From a bacterium (GTDB taxonomy: Bacteria > AUK180): a stretch of 64,000 nucleotides of DNA. The position numbers and the translations under genes are program-made. Numbering within the stretch: the first letter of the stretch is position 1; every line of letters starts with the position of its first letter. This document shows, piece by piece, positions 35,588 to 44,201 of this stretch. The stretch covers positions 1 through 64,000 of the forward strand of contig JAGLGN010000032.1 of assembly GCA_023144005.1 (NCBI GenBank), given 5' to 3'. The notes beneath the pieces were generated by a model. The model was given only the letters and a program-made list of their open reading frames with translations, was not told the DNA's origin and made no database searches.

Positions 35588-36234
35588 AGGGAGAAATACT
35601 TTTTCAGTTTCCCCTCAGTAACTTTCTTCTTTTTATATGATTCTATGCGGAAATGAAGTATCCTTCCGTCGGTGCCGGTAAATACCACTTCCTTCAACTT
35701 AAAATTCTTCTCATCAATGAGAAATTCAATGGAGGAGAACGGAAAATTCTTATCCATGGGTTTGATCTTAACAAGGACGATCCCGTCCGAACTCCTGAAG
35801 ACCTCTTTATGGAATTGCTCCCATTTCTTCTTGGAAGGGATGATATAGGTAAGAGAATCATCTTCCAGTTCGAACTCCTTTCTAACCCTCTTGCCGCTCT
35901 CTTCGGTTTCATAATGCAAGGCGTCTCCGTTTGAAACATAAATATCACTTGTAGAATTCTTCATTTCCAATCGGAATTTTTTTGAATTTAAAAGATATAT
36001 CCCCTTGCCGTTCATTTCACTCCACTTCTCTAAAAAAGGGATCCACACCCGCTCGGAGAAACTAAGGAATACTGTATCATTGCTGTTAAATACAGCATAT
36101 AGGGAATGGAGAAAAAGTGATGAGTCCTTTTCTTTCATCGGAACAAAGGTATCATTGTATAATGTGAATCCGAAATTCAGCAATGCGGCGATCACCAAAA
36201 GGATCAGAGAAAATCTTTTCTCATATCGTACCAT
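35584..36234 (-). CDS. lolA: LolA-like lipoprotein carrier / outer-membrane lipoprotein-sorting protein
   Basis: Protein of 216 aa with an N-terminal hydrophobic signal or anchor (SLILLVIAALLNFGFTLY) and a beta-rich mature part of LolA character: GKGIYLLNSKKFRLEMKNST, VSNGDALHYE, then a C-terminal half with FKLKEVVFTGTDGRILHFRI. Location directly after ftsK (31-bp overlap) is the same ftsK-lolA order as in proteobacteria, which strengthens the call. Its role would be carrying lipoproteins across the periplasm. Sequence identity looks low, so the name rests partly on context. Confidence 0.72.
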   Translation of the reverse strand: MVRYEKRFSLILLVIAALLNFGFTLYNDTFVPMKEKDSSLFLHSLYAVFNSNDTVFLSFSERVWIPFLEKWSEMNGKGIYLLNSKKFRLEMKNSTSDIYVSNGDALHYETEESGKRVRKEFELEDDSLTYIIPSKKKWEQFHKEVFRSSDGIVLVKIKPMDKNFPFSSIEFLIDEKNFKLKEVVFTGTDGRILHFRIESYKKKKVTEGKLKKYFSL

Positions 36235-38402
36235 TTTTCCTCCGTGATGAGCATTTCCCTTTTGCCCGATTTGTCCTTTTGTGAAACGATGCCGTTCTGC
36301 TCCATCAAGTGGATCAGCCGGGATGATCTGTTGTATCCTATAGATAGAACCGTCTGAAGGTAAGATGTCGAAACCTTTCCTGCCTCCAGCAGAGCTGATA
36401 CCGCCGGGACAAAAAGCTCATCGTCCACCTCTTTAGTTCCAGCGTCAAGGCCGTTCAAAGCCGCTTCGGTAACATACTCCTCTTCCCAATCAAAGAATTC
36501 CTGCTGATCCAGCGAGGCCCAGTATTGAACTATTCTCAAGGTCTCTTCATCAGCGGGAAAAGGAGCCTGCGCTCTGACGAGATCACTGGAGCCCGGGGGA
36601 AGATAAAGCAGATCGCCTTTTCCTAAAAGTGCTTCTGCGCCGTTCTTGTCAAAGATCGTTCTTGAATCGACTTTCGAGGCAACCCGGAAGGAGATCCGAA
36701 CAGGGAAATTGCTCTTAATGACCCCGGTGATAACATCCACCGAAGGCCTCTGTGTAGCTAATACAAGATGTATACCAACTGCACGCGCCAATTGCGCTAA
36801 ACGGGCTATGGAAGACTCTACATCGCCTCTGGCGACCATCATGAGATCAGCGAGCTCATCAATGATCACGACTATATAGGGGAATTTCTTCAATTCCTGA
36901 TCTTCCTTGGAATGTTTTTCAACATAAGCATTATATTTGGTAATGTGATTGAGGCCGTAATTGGCCATCTCACGGTATCTGAACTCCATCCGGCGAACCA
37001 TTTCCTGAAGCTTCTTTGCAGCAGTCTTTGGTTCGACCACAATATCTCCGAGTATATGCGGTAATTTACTGAATTTGGTCATCTCGACCCTCTTCGGATC
37101 TATGAGCAGCATCCTCAGGTCATCCGGAGTGAATTGCATCAGCAGAAAATCGATAAGGGCTTTTATCATCACGGATTTGCCTGAACCGGTTGACCCCGCG
37201 ATGAGCAGATGCGGCATATCATTCAGGCAGCCGGCGATATGCGAGCCGTCGATCGTGCACCCGATACCGAAAGCCAGCCCTTTACATTTTTTCAGAGGGC
37301 CGCCCATGAATTCACTCAAGGCAATTGTCCGCTTATTCTCGTTCGGTATCTCAATGCCTATTGCCTGTTTTCCCGGGATGGGGGCGATTATTCTCACCGG
37401 TGATTTTGCGAGGGCGTAGGAGATATCATTTTCCAGAGAAGTTATCTGACTGACCCTTTGTCCCGGCGATAGCGTTATCTCATAACGGGTAACCGTGGGC
37501 CCGGTAACATAAGAGGCAAGCGTTGCTTCCACACCAAGGAGGTTCAATTTTTCAATGAGTATCTCCCCCAATGCCTCAAGAGCATCCACATCGTTCTTCA
37601 GATTACCCTTGGAAACGGGATTTAGGATCGACGCGGGGGGCGGCTTGATCTGTCCGGCGCTCATGACAGGAATGGGGATCGCCTCTATTTTTTTCTGAGG
37701 TGCTTTCGCAGTTTTCTTCTCGGATACTTTTGCTTTCTTCTTCTGGGGAGCGGGTTTACTGCTCAATTTTTTCTCTTTTCTTTTTATTCTTTTCTGCTTT
37801 TCCTTTTCCACTGTTTTTTCAAGAGATTTCCGCTTTCTCTCTCTTCTGAGTGCAATGAGATTGAACACCTTGTTCTTGAGTTTTTGAACGAATTTCCGAA
37901 AAAGGAAATTCGTCATTGTAAATATCGCGCCAACAGTGAGCAGTACGGCAACGATGATCGCGCCGAGTTTGCCGGCCGTCTTAATAAGGATGCGCACAGA
38001 GAACCACCCCAAATACCCTATCTTGAAAAGTATGTCCTGAGTCGGCTTGGCATTACCTACAACACTCTTTGAAATGAAAAGGCCGAATATTATGGAGAAG
38101 GCGAACATAAAGAGAAATACTCCATAAAAACTCTTAAAATTCCTATCGCTGCTGTCAAAAAGCCGAATGCCTATATATATCAGCATCAATGGTATCAGAA
38201 GGCTTGACCAGCCGAAAGCGACCTTCAGGCCGAAGGCGATGACCATACCTATCTGTCCGATCACCGAATAATCCTTCGCAACATTTGTTACCAACGGGTT
38301 TTTGGCGGGATTATATGTTACAAGGCTGAATCCCACATATATGGCCAGCAAAAATATGATTATGCCGATAAGTTCGAATTTTTGTTCTTTTTTTATGTTC
38401 AT
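36204..38402 (-). CDS. ftsK: DNA translocase FtsK/SpoIIIE
   Basis: Protein of 732 aa. Four N-terminal membrane helices (residues 1 to about 165), then a short lysine/alanine-rich linker, the alpha/beta motor domain with Walker A AGSTGSGKSVMIKALIDFL and Walker B VVIIDELADLMMVA, ATQRPSVDVITGVIK, and a C-terminal gamma winged helix that reads polar chromosome sequences. The linker is much shorter than in E. coli FtsK. ATGA overlap with uppP. Confidence 0.96.
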   Translation of the reverse strand: MNIKKEQKFELIGIIIFLLAIYVGFSLVTYNPAKNPLVTNVAKDYSVIGQIGMVIAFGLKVAFGWSSLLIPLMLIYIGIRLFDSSDRNFKSFYGVFLFMFAFSIIFGLFISKSVVGNAKPTQDILFKIGYLGWFSVRILIKTAGKLGAIIVAVLLTVGAIFTMTNFLFRKFVQKLKNKVFNLIALRRERKRKSLEKTVEKEKQKRIKRKEKKLSSKPAPQKKKAKVSEKKTAKAPQKKIEAIPIPVMSAGQIKPPPASILNPVSKGNLKNDVDALEALGEILIEKLNLLGVEATLASYVTGPTVTRYEITLSPGQRVSQITSLENDISYALAKSPVRIIAPIPGKQAIGIEIPNENKRTIALSEFMGGPLKKCKGLAFGIGCTIDGSHIAGCLNDMPHLLIAGSTGSGKSVMIKALIDFLLMQFTPDDLRMLLIDPKRVEMTKFSKLPHILGDIVVEPKTAAKKLQEMVRRMEFRYREMANYGLNHITKYNAYVEKHSKEDQELKKFPYIVVIIDELADLMMVARGDVESSIARLAQLARAVGIHLVLATQRPSVDVITGVIKSNFPVRISFRVASKVDSRTIFDKNGAEALLGKGDLLYLPPGSSDLVRAQAPFPADEETLRIVQYWASLDQQEFFDWEEEYVTEAALNGLDAGTKEVDDELFVPAVSALLEAGKVSTSYLQTVLSIGYNRSSRLIHLMEQNGIVSQKDKSGKREMLITEEKWYDMRKDFL

Positions 38403-39193
38403 ATAAAAATAACCGTTACCAATCCTGCTATTATAGCATAGATCCCGAAAAGATAGTATTTTCCTGAGTTCACTAAATTGCGAAGTAATTTAAGAGCAAA
38501 ATATCCCGAGATCAAAGCGGCCAGAAAACCAATGATCATCTGACTCATCGGCAAGGATTGAGCACCGCCTGCGCCGGATATGGTTTCCAGAATAAAAGCG
38601 CCGCCGATGGCGGGAAGTGACAGTAAAAATGAAAAATTGAATGCCTTTTCGGGAGAAAGGCCTGAAATGCCCCCAGCCAAGATAGTCGCACCCGATCTTG
38701 ATATACCGGGTATCGCGGCAAAGCCCTGCATCAGTCCTACAAATGCTCCGGATGCCGGATTCGCGGTCTTGATACTGTTTTTGTTCTTTGTAAGAAAGAC
38801 TTGTGCAAGAATATTGATACCGCCGGTGAATAATAATGCCCACCCGGCAACCTTAGGAGTAGAGAACATATCCATCAGGATCTTCTTGAAAAATATTATG
38901 AACACCGCAGTAACCAGTGTTCCCAGTAAAAGGGAATGTAGCAGAGCGGCTTTCTTTGAAAAGGGGTTCTTGAACATCAGCAGTACTTCCCAGATCTGCT
39001 TACGCATGAAGATCAGAACCGCGAGTAATGTACCCATATGGAGAACTATCCCGAAGTACACATTACCGGAAAACTCGTTTCCCATTAGAGATTGTATGAT
39101 AGAAAGATGTCCCGATGATGATATCGGTAGGAATTCGGTCGCCCCCTGCACCAATCCCAGGAGCAGGGAGTAAACCGATCTGAGTACGCTCAT
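38399..39193 (-). CDS. uppP: Undecaprenyl-diphosphatase UppP/BacA
   Basis: Integral membrane phosphatase (264 aa, about 8 helices) that recycles the lipid carrier for cell-wall synthesis. The two catalytic regions are present: GLVQGATEFLPISSSGHLS and GFAAIPGISRSGATILAGG. It starts 1 bp before the stop-side of the TPR gene and overlaps ftsK by 4 bp. Confidence 0.97.
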   Translation of the reverse strand: MSVLRSVYSLLLGLVQGATEFLPISSSGHLSIIQSLMGNEFSGNVYFGIVLHMGTLLAVLIFMRKQIWEVLLMFKNPFSKKAALLHSLLLGTLVTAVFIIFFKKILMDMFSTPKVAGWALLFTGGINILAQVFLTKNKNSIKTANPASGAFVGLMQGFAAIPGISRSGATILAGGISGLSPEKAFNFSFLLSLPAIGGAFILETISGAGGAQSLPMSQMIIGFLAALISGYFALKLLRNLVNSGKYYLFGIYAIIAGLVTVIFI

Positions 39194-40552
39194 TTACTTA
39201 TTGAGCACTCCGCTTTTTTCAATATTGGATACTATTTCAGCGATGTATTTATCATTCTTTCTCTTGAGAACCTTTTTTGCCCAATAATAGGCCTTCTTAT
39301 GGTCTTTATTAGAATAATAAGCCACGGTGATACCCATCATGGAAGGAAGGAAGCGGCCGTCCAGACTAAGAGCTTTCTTGAAATACTGAATGGCTTTCTG
39401 AAAATTCGGTGTCTTCTTGCTCATATAACACTTACCAAGATTATGAAGAACGCTTATATCGGCTTTTTTGAGCATCTCTACTCTTGCGTAATAATTTATT
39501 GCCTGACTGTATTTTTGAAGGTCCATATAGGCGTCACCGATATTTACTAAAACCAGATAGTCGCTTCCGCCGTATTGCTCCGCGATCTTGAATTGTTCCA
39601 TGGCAGCCTGTTTCTTACCCATCTTAAAGAGCGCTTTACCCGCGCCGAGATAACCTATGGCGTTAGTATCGTCCTTTTCAATAACCTTGTCAAAGAGCCC
39701 CTTGGCCTTTTCATATTCGCCGTTATCCAGAGCATCCTGGCCGAGCCAGGTAAGCACTTGAGCATCTTCACCGCCCATTTTCTCCAGCTTCGCCATTTCC
39801 TTTAAAACGAGTTCTTTTTCACCCATGGTGCTCAGAACATTGATCTTAAGCTTGATGAGGTTCATATTCTTTGAGTCTTTCTTCAGCCGCTTCGAAATGG
39901 TCTTCAGGGCTTCGTCGAATCTTTTTGTTCTCTGATATATCTGTATCAGCTGAGTTGACATGGTCTCTTCGAAATCCGGATGCACCATAGCGTTCAGGGC
40001 AGCATTTTCTGCCTGCGTCCAATTCTCTTCCTCAAAGTAGATAATATAAAGATTGTAATAGATCGAGGCCTGATTCTTCTTGACTGATTCCTCTTTCTCC
40101 ATATCGGATTCTTCGGTTTTCAATCCCTTATCGAAATACTTCTTGGCCTGTGACTTGAATTCCTTCTTTTGAGCGTCAATCTTGGAAGCGGTTGACTTTC
40201 TCAAATAAGAGGTACCTATCTGTAGATATGCATAGGTGGTCGGCGTCTGAGCAAGGGATTTGACATACCATTCTATGGCACCATCGACATCGTCCACACG
40301 GTATTCCATATTGGCAAGGCTGTAATAGGCACTCACAAATTCCGGGGATGACTTGACAACCTTCTTGAAATACTTCGCTGCTTCTTCGAATTTAGCCGAT
40401 CTATCTTCATCGGAAAGGCCGTTAGTTGTATCTAAAGCCTCGGTTTCGGCCTTTTTTGCACGCTTCCAATAGTTAGCGGAGAGTTCTCCCCAACCGTAAA
40501 CTACCGAAAAGCTAAATAATGTAACAAGCAAAACTGCGATGATCTTTTTCAT
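39194..40552 (-). CDS. Secreted tetratricopeptide-repeat protein
   Basis: Protein of 452 aa with a signal peptide (MKKIIAVLLVTLFSFSVVYG) and about nine TPR-type helix pairs, for example AYYSLANMEYRVDDVDGAIE, GYLGAGKALFKMGKKQAAME and VLHNLGKCYMSKKTPNFQKA. It should act as a periplasmic scaffold. It follows the 31-residue mS38-like gene; the AAGGAG for this gene overlaps that gene's stop codon. No specific partner can be named. Confidence 0.85.
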   Translation of the reverse strand: MKKIIAVLLVTLFSFSVVYGWGELSANYWKRAKKAETEALDTTNGLSDEDRSAKFEEAAKYFKKVVKSSPEFVSAYYSLANMEYRVDDVDGAIEWYVKSLAQTPTTYAYLQIGTSYLRKSTASKIDAQKKEFKSQAKKYFDKGLKTEESDMEKEESVKKNQASIYYNLYIIYFEEENWTQAENAALNAMVHPDFEETMSTQLIQIYQRTKRFDEALKTISKRLKKDSKNMNLIKLKINVLSTMGEKELVLKEMAKLEKMGGEDAQVLTWLGQDALDNGEYEKAKGLFDKVIEKDDTNAIGYLGAGKALFKMGKKQAAMEQFKIAEQYGGSDYLVLVNIGDAYMDLQKYSQAINYYARVEMLKKADISVLHNLGKCYMSKKTPNFQKAIQYFKKALSLDGRFLPSMMGITVAYYSNKDHKKAYYWAKKVLKRKNDKYIAEIVSNIEKSGVLNK

Positions 40553-40563
40553 CCTACAACTCC

Positions 40564-40659
40564 TTAGTAGGCTTTCTTTTTATGTCTATTTGCCCTTCTT
40601 TTCTTTCTTCTTTTGTGTTTTTTGACCTTCAAAAGCTTTCTTCTGCGTCCTGACGGCAT
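40564..40659 (-). CDS. 31-aa AURKAIP1/COX24 (mS38-like) basic ribosomal small protein
   Basis: ATG at 40659 with AGGAGG six nt upstream; 31 codons and TAA at 40564. The peptide starts MPSGRRRKLLKVKKHKRRKK and ends in NRHKKKAY. This matches the short bacterial AURKAIP1/COX24-domain proteins (MPSGKRRKRHKxxTHKRKKRxRxNRHKKK in Bacteroidetes, from memory), related to mitochondrial mS38 and mycobacterial bS22. They bind the small ribosomal subunit. A consensus promoter lies upstream at 40692-40720, and the gene is co-transcribed with the TPR gene. Confidence 0.82.
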   Translation of the reverse strand: MPSGRRRKLLKVKKHKRRKKRRANRHKKKAY

Positions 40660-40691
40660 GGCGTCCTCCTGTATAAAAATATTAATTATTC

Positions 40692-40720
40692 ATTATACAG
40701 TATTTACACCCTGTTTTCAA
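40692..40720 (-). promoter_or_regulatory. Sigma70-type promoter for the mS38-like and downstream genes
   Basis: Minus strand: TTGAAA (40720-40715), 17-bp spacer, TATAAT (40697-40692). The -35 box overlaps the stop codon of the M14 peptidase gene. It likely drives the mS38-like, TPR, uppP, ftsK, lolA, rimO and pgsA genes, which are tightly packed. Confidence 0.78.
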
Positions 40721-42480
40721 TCAATAAAGGCAAATTTCAAGACCTTTTTAAAGAGCCCACCTGATTTCTCTGCCTTTATATAAACAAGATATATGCCAGA
40801 TGCTAAAGAAGTGCCATCAGGGCGTAACTTATCAACGATAAAGGAGTCCTCTACCACATTTGAAGTGCTTGTTTTCGGCGGGAAAGTGTAGATAATACTG
40901 CCATCGATAGAATATATGGAACAGTTAAGCAGCCAACCCTCTTGAGGAACCTCCAGCGCGATAACCGTATTACTCCCGAAGGCGGGATTAGGAACGATCT
41001 TCACAGCTATTTCCTCACTTTCGAACGGCTGCATTTCAATATTTATCTCCTGTGGTGTCTGATCGATGGAGAAAGGGTGAAATACCGTTTGATAACCCGG
41101 TTTGGAGACCATAAGAGTATAGTCCCCTGCTGTCAGCCCCCAGTAATAATTACCAGCGGTATTTGAATACCTATTTCTCACCAGTGAATAATTGTACAGC
41201 TCTGTTATCTTCAGGGTTGCTCCGGAAATGGGTAATCCTGTCTCAGCATCGGAGATACAGCCGTAAATGTGCCTTGAACAGATCTCTTGCGCGAAGCTTA
41301 GAAATCCTTCATACTGCTCAGGCAAATAGGCCTCAACAACCGACCAGGACGGGTGAAAGCCCAATGATGAGGGGCCGGCCTCGACCGTGAATGCAAGTGT
41401 GCCGAGTTCACCATAAAGCCAATCATCGGAATCACCGGCTGCAGGATACAGGAACACACTCATATAGGGATCATACTTCTCACTGCTGGAATATTTATCC
41501 ATCACCGCTGACATTGAGGAGGCGATCTGAGATAGCCGGCCGTGATCGGGAGTATAAACATAATCGTAGCCGAAAGGAAAGAGGATCATCTCGCCATAAG
41601 TGTGAAAAGACAAAGAGGCGATCGGATTAAGTTCTGTCGCAAGGTCTCTGACCGCGATATTCTCATATTCAGTAAACGGGCCGGTGCCGGGAAAAACATC
41701 GCTTGTAGAATCAAATTCCACACCGGATTCACCCCAATGCCAGTCATAATTTCTATTGGGATCAACACCGTCATCGATAGCGGCATATGATTGATCGGAA
41801 TTATTATCCCTTGTATTCTTTCTCCAGAAAGAGTCAAGTCCGCTGTAAACCACTTCAAGGCCGTCCGGATTGACCATTGGAACAAACCATAACGCATAAT
41901 TGTCCACAAGAGCGGAAAAGAAGGTATCCCCCTCACTGATGTCATTCAGAAGATTTTCCATGATGTAGAGGACGATCTCCGTCGTTTCCAGCTCTCTGGC
42001 GTGATGCTCGCCCATGATCAGGATATTGAATTCCTCCTCATCCACAGAAGGATTGTCCGAGATCCTCAATGCCCATATGTCACGAGAGGTATAGCTTGCG
42101 TTATACCCTGTACCCTTGACCTTCTCCCAGGAATCTCCGATATCGTAGATCTCCACATAAGCGGGATAAGAATCCTTCAATGCCTCGATACGCAGCAAAG
42201 CAGTATCATAGGAGGAATATCCCGTGATCGAGCGGTTGATGGCGATCACCTCAAATCCCGAAGAACCGCAAAGCGCCGCGTACTCCTCTATCTGTGATTC
42301 ATTCAACACAACATCGACCGACGAGGGAATTACCATTTGAATGTCCCAGCCCTTGATCGGCGGGTCAAGAGGGTCGTTGAAGCGGACGAGTACCTGCTCC
42401 GCTCCGATACTCACCGTGATAATAAATAGAATAAGGACAAAAAATGGTACCCGGCCTATATTTTTTACTTTTTTCTCCAT
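40717..42480 (-). CDS. Secreted M14 zinc carboxypeptidase with T9SS-like C-terminal domain
   Basis: Protein of 587 aa. Signal peptide, then the M14 catalytic domain: GEHHARELETTEIV (zinc His160 and Glu163), VNPDGLEV, DPNRNYDWHWG (substrate Arg), SFHTYGEMILFPFGY (third zinc His) and TVEAGPSS with the catalytic glutamate. A carboxypeptidase-regulatory-like Ig domain follows (about 410-480). The last 90 residues (VKIVPNPAFGSNTVIAL... ending ASGIYLVYIKAEKSGG) resemble the Por secretion-tail sorting domain of type IX secretion. It would be exported and anchored at or released from the cell surface. Confidence 0.92.
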   Translation of the reverse strand: MEKKVKNIGRVPFFVLILFIITVSIGAEQVLVRFNDPLDPPIKGWDIQMVIPSSVDVVLNESQIEEYAALCGSSGFEVIAINRSITGYSSYDTALLRIEALKDSYPAYVEIYDIGDSWEKVKGTGYNASYTSRDIWALRISDNPSVDEEEFNILIMGEHHARELETTEIVLYIMENLLNDISEGDTFFSALVDNYALWFVPMVNPDGLEVVYSGLDSFWRKNTRDNNSDQSYAAIDDGVDPNRNYDWHWGESGVEFDSTSDVFPGTGPFTEYENIAVRDLATELNPIASLSFHTYGEMILFPFGYDYVYTPDHGRLSQIASSMSAVMDKYSSSEKYDPYMSVFLYPAAGDSDDWLYGELGTLAFTVEAGPSSLGFHPSWSVVEAYLPEQYEGFLSFAQEICSRHIYGCISDAETGLPISGATLKITELYNYSLVRNRYSNTAGNYYWGLTAGDYTLMVSKPGYQTVFHPFSIDQTPQEINIEMQPFESEEIAVKIVPNPAFGSNTVIALEVPQEGWLLNCSIYSIDGSIIYTFPPKTSTSNVVEDSFIVDKLRPDGTSLASGIYLVYIKAEKSGGLFKKVLKFAFID

Positions 42481-42504
42481 TTCTAAATTACCCTCATCTG
42501 TGGG

Positions 42505-42532
42505 ATTATACCATAAGCGATGCGAGAATCAA
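42505..42532 (-). promoter_or_regulatory. Sigma70-type promoter of the M14 peptidase gene
   Basis: Minus strand: TTGATT (42532-42527), 16-bp spacer, TATAAT (42510-42505). GAGGG precedes the ATG at 42480. Confidence 0.7.
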
Positions 42533-42962
42533 AAAAAAAGTACGAAGTACGGGGTGCGATGTACGAGGTGAAAACGAAAACAATATCCACATCCGTAACC
42601 GGAAAAACATTATTTCGTTGCTTTCAATAAAATCACCCATTAAAACAATAGAACACCGGAGCGAAGGAAGATATGGGACATGTCGTACGCTGCAGGCGTT
42701 CGTCTGTCCCGATGTAAAAGTTCAAAGCAAAGAGTTGACAGGAAGCGAAGCGTGTAAACTCTTTGCCCCGTTAGAATCAAGTACTAACCTTATCCACAAC
42801 TTCCTTTTCTGCAATTCTCCATTCTTCCTTTCCCCCTGTTCCACTGGGTCCACTTGTACCTGGGTCCACTGCGAAGCGCCATTGTCAATTGTCCATTGTC
42901 AATTTCTCAATTATTCATTCTCCCCTCTGCACCTATCACCTCTTTTCTGCACTTACTCTCTG
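42533..42962. other. Repeat-rich intergenic mosaic without a gene
   Basis: About 430 bp between divergent genes. It holds near-repeats GTACGAAGTACGGGG / GTACGAGGTG (42540-42570), GGGACA...TGTCCC arms around 42673-42708, a perfect 10-bp hairpin GCAAAGAGTT/AACTCTTTGC (42727-42766), an 11-bp direct repeat CTGGGTCCACT (42844-42854, 42860-42870) and the CCATTGTCAATT tandem block (42876-42930). Open frames crossing it have no ribosome-binding site or family resemblance. Confidence 0.6.
42876..42930. repeat. Tandem CCATTGTCAATT repeat block
   Basis: Successive units CCATTGTCAATTGT, CCATTGTCAATT and TCTCAATTATTCATT. A related block occurs in reverse orientation at 26615-26675. Low complexity and lacking any gene, it looks like a dispersed non-coding repeat. 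Confidence 0.55.
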
Positions 42963-42991
42963 TTGACACCCCCGCACTCATTCAGTATAAT
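42963..42991 (+). promoter_or_regulatory. Consensus promoter giving a leaderless diguanylate cyclase mRNA
   Basis: TTGACA (42963-42968), 17-bp spacer, TATAAT (42986-42991). Only AACAC separates the -10 box from the ATG at 42997, so transcription should start at or beside the A of the start codon. Confidence 0.8.
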
Positions 42992-42996
42992 AACAC

Positions 42997-43914
42997 ATGG
43001 CTGATAAAACATTTCCGAGCACATATTTCGAAAAGATCATCGAGAATATCTCCGGGGGAGTGTATATAGTGAATACCTCCCGCAAAGTAATCTATTGGAA
43101 TAAGGGAGCAGAAGCGATCACCGGCTTTTCCAATGAGGAAATGATGGGTAAGGAATGTGCGTTCGTCGGTGATAAACTTATCAACGGTCACGGGGAAAAA
43201 CCCTGCGATGATAAATGTCCGTTCAATATCACCAGCAAAGCAACTGAAAGGCGCAAAGGAGATGAGCTTTTTTTCCTGCACAAAGCAGGACATAGGATCC
43301 CTGTTATCGTTAGATCGATACCCCTTTTGAATAAAGATGGGGAAGTTGAGGCGATGGGAGAGTATTTCTTTGATAATTCTATCTTTGTTCTCGCTTTGGA
43401 ACAACTTGAGAAATTTCACAATGACTCTACCGTTGACAAATTAACCGGCATCGGGAACAGGAGATACGCCGAATCTCATCTCAAATATCTTTCCAAGAGA
43501 AACCTTTCTTTGAATGACCCCTTCTCTCTTTTATTTGTGGATATTGATGACTTCAAAAAAATAAACGATGTATTCGGGCATGAAACAGGTGACAAGATAC
43601 TTCAAATGACCGTTAATTCGCTCAAGAGCGGATTAAGAGGAACTGATCTCTTGTTCAGGTGGGGAGGTGAGGAATTTCTCATTATTCTTCCATCCACTGA
43701 ATTAGAAAGGATCAAGAGCATTGGCGAAAGATGCAGAATGCTGGTTGAGAACTCTTCTATTGAACATGAGGGACAGCGGATATCTGTCACCGTTTCTCTC
43801 GGGGGCACGCAATATATTTCCGGCGAGGACTCTCTTATTGCTGTTGACAGAGCTGATACATATCTTTATTCCAGTAAGAAGGACGGAAAAAACATCACCA
43901 CCATTGGGAAATAG
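42997..43914 (+). CDS. PAS-GGDEF diguanylate cyclase
   Basis: Protein of 305 aa that should make cyclic-di-GMP. An N-terminal PAS domain (YFEKIIENISGGVYIVN to about residue 125) precedes a GGDEF domain starting at DKLTGIGNRRYAESHL. The active site is RWGGEEFLIILP near residue 222. DIDDFKKINDVFGHETGD supplies the metal-binding residues. No membrane helix is seen. The gene is preceded by a consensus promoter 5 nt from the ATG. The same strand continues with the histidine kinase after an inverted-repeat element. Confidence 0.95.
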   Translation: MADKTFPSTYFEKIIENISGGVYIVNTSRKVIYWNKGAEAITGFSNEEMMGKECAFVGDKLINGHGEKPCDDKCPFNITSKATERRKGDELFFLHKAGHRIPVIVRSIPLLNKDGEVEAMGEYFFDNSIFVLALEQLEKFHNDSTVDKLTGIGNRRYAESHLKYLSKRNLSLNDPFSLLFVDIDDFKKINDVFGHETGDKILQMTVNSLKSGLRGTDLLFRWGGEEFLIILPSTELERIKSIGERCRMLVENSSIEHEGQRISVTVSLGGTQYISGEDSLIAVDRADTYLYSSKKDGKNITTIGK

Positions 43915-43915
43915 T

Positions 43916-44153
43916 AATATGGGGACGATGGTTGCAGAAGTTGCAACCTCACCCCCAATATTCTCGTACTGCCCCTTTATTTACATACTTATCACCCTTT
44001 CCACTTGACATTATGATATTTCTCCATGCATTTCATACAGCCTCGTACCACACTCAACATATATCTATTCGGCCCAGTATAATATGAATTACATGACCCG
44101 TAACATAAGAATATTCATACTGTGCAACTTTTGCAACCACCGTCCCTATTTTT
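43916..44153. repeat. REPIN-like inverted-repeat element (about 238 bp)
   Basis: The left arm (43916-43948) reads AATATGGGGACGATGGTTGC followed by AGAAGTTGCAACC. The right arm (44124-44153) is its near-exact inverse: GCAACTTTTGCAACCACCGT followed by CCCTATTTTT (25 of 29 positions). Each arm can itself fold (GGTTGCA..TGCAACC). Paired REP-like arms around a unique middle are typical of REPIN or MITE elements mobilised in trans. No transposase is in the window. Confidence 0.65.
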
Positions 44154-44201
44154 CCATAATTGACTTTTTCCATCTGATACTATAAACTTTTATGTGGGCA
44201 T

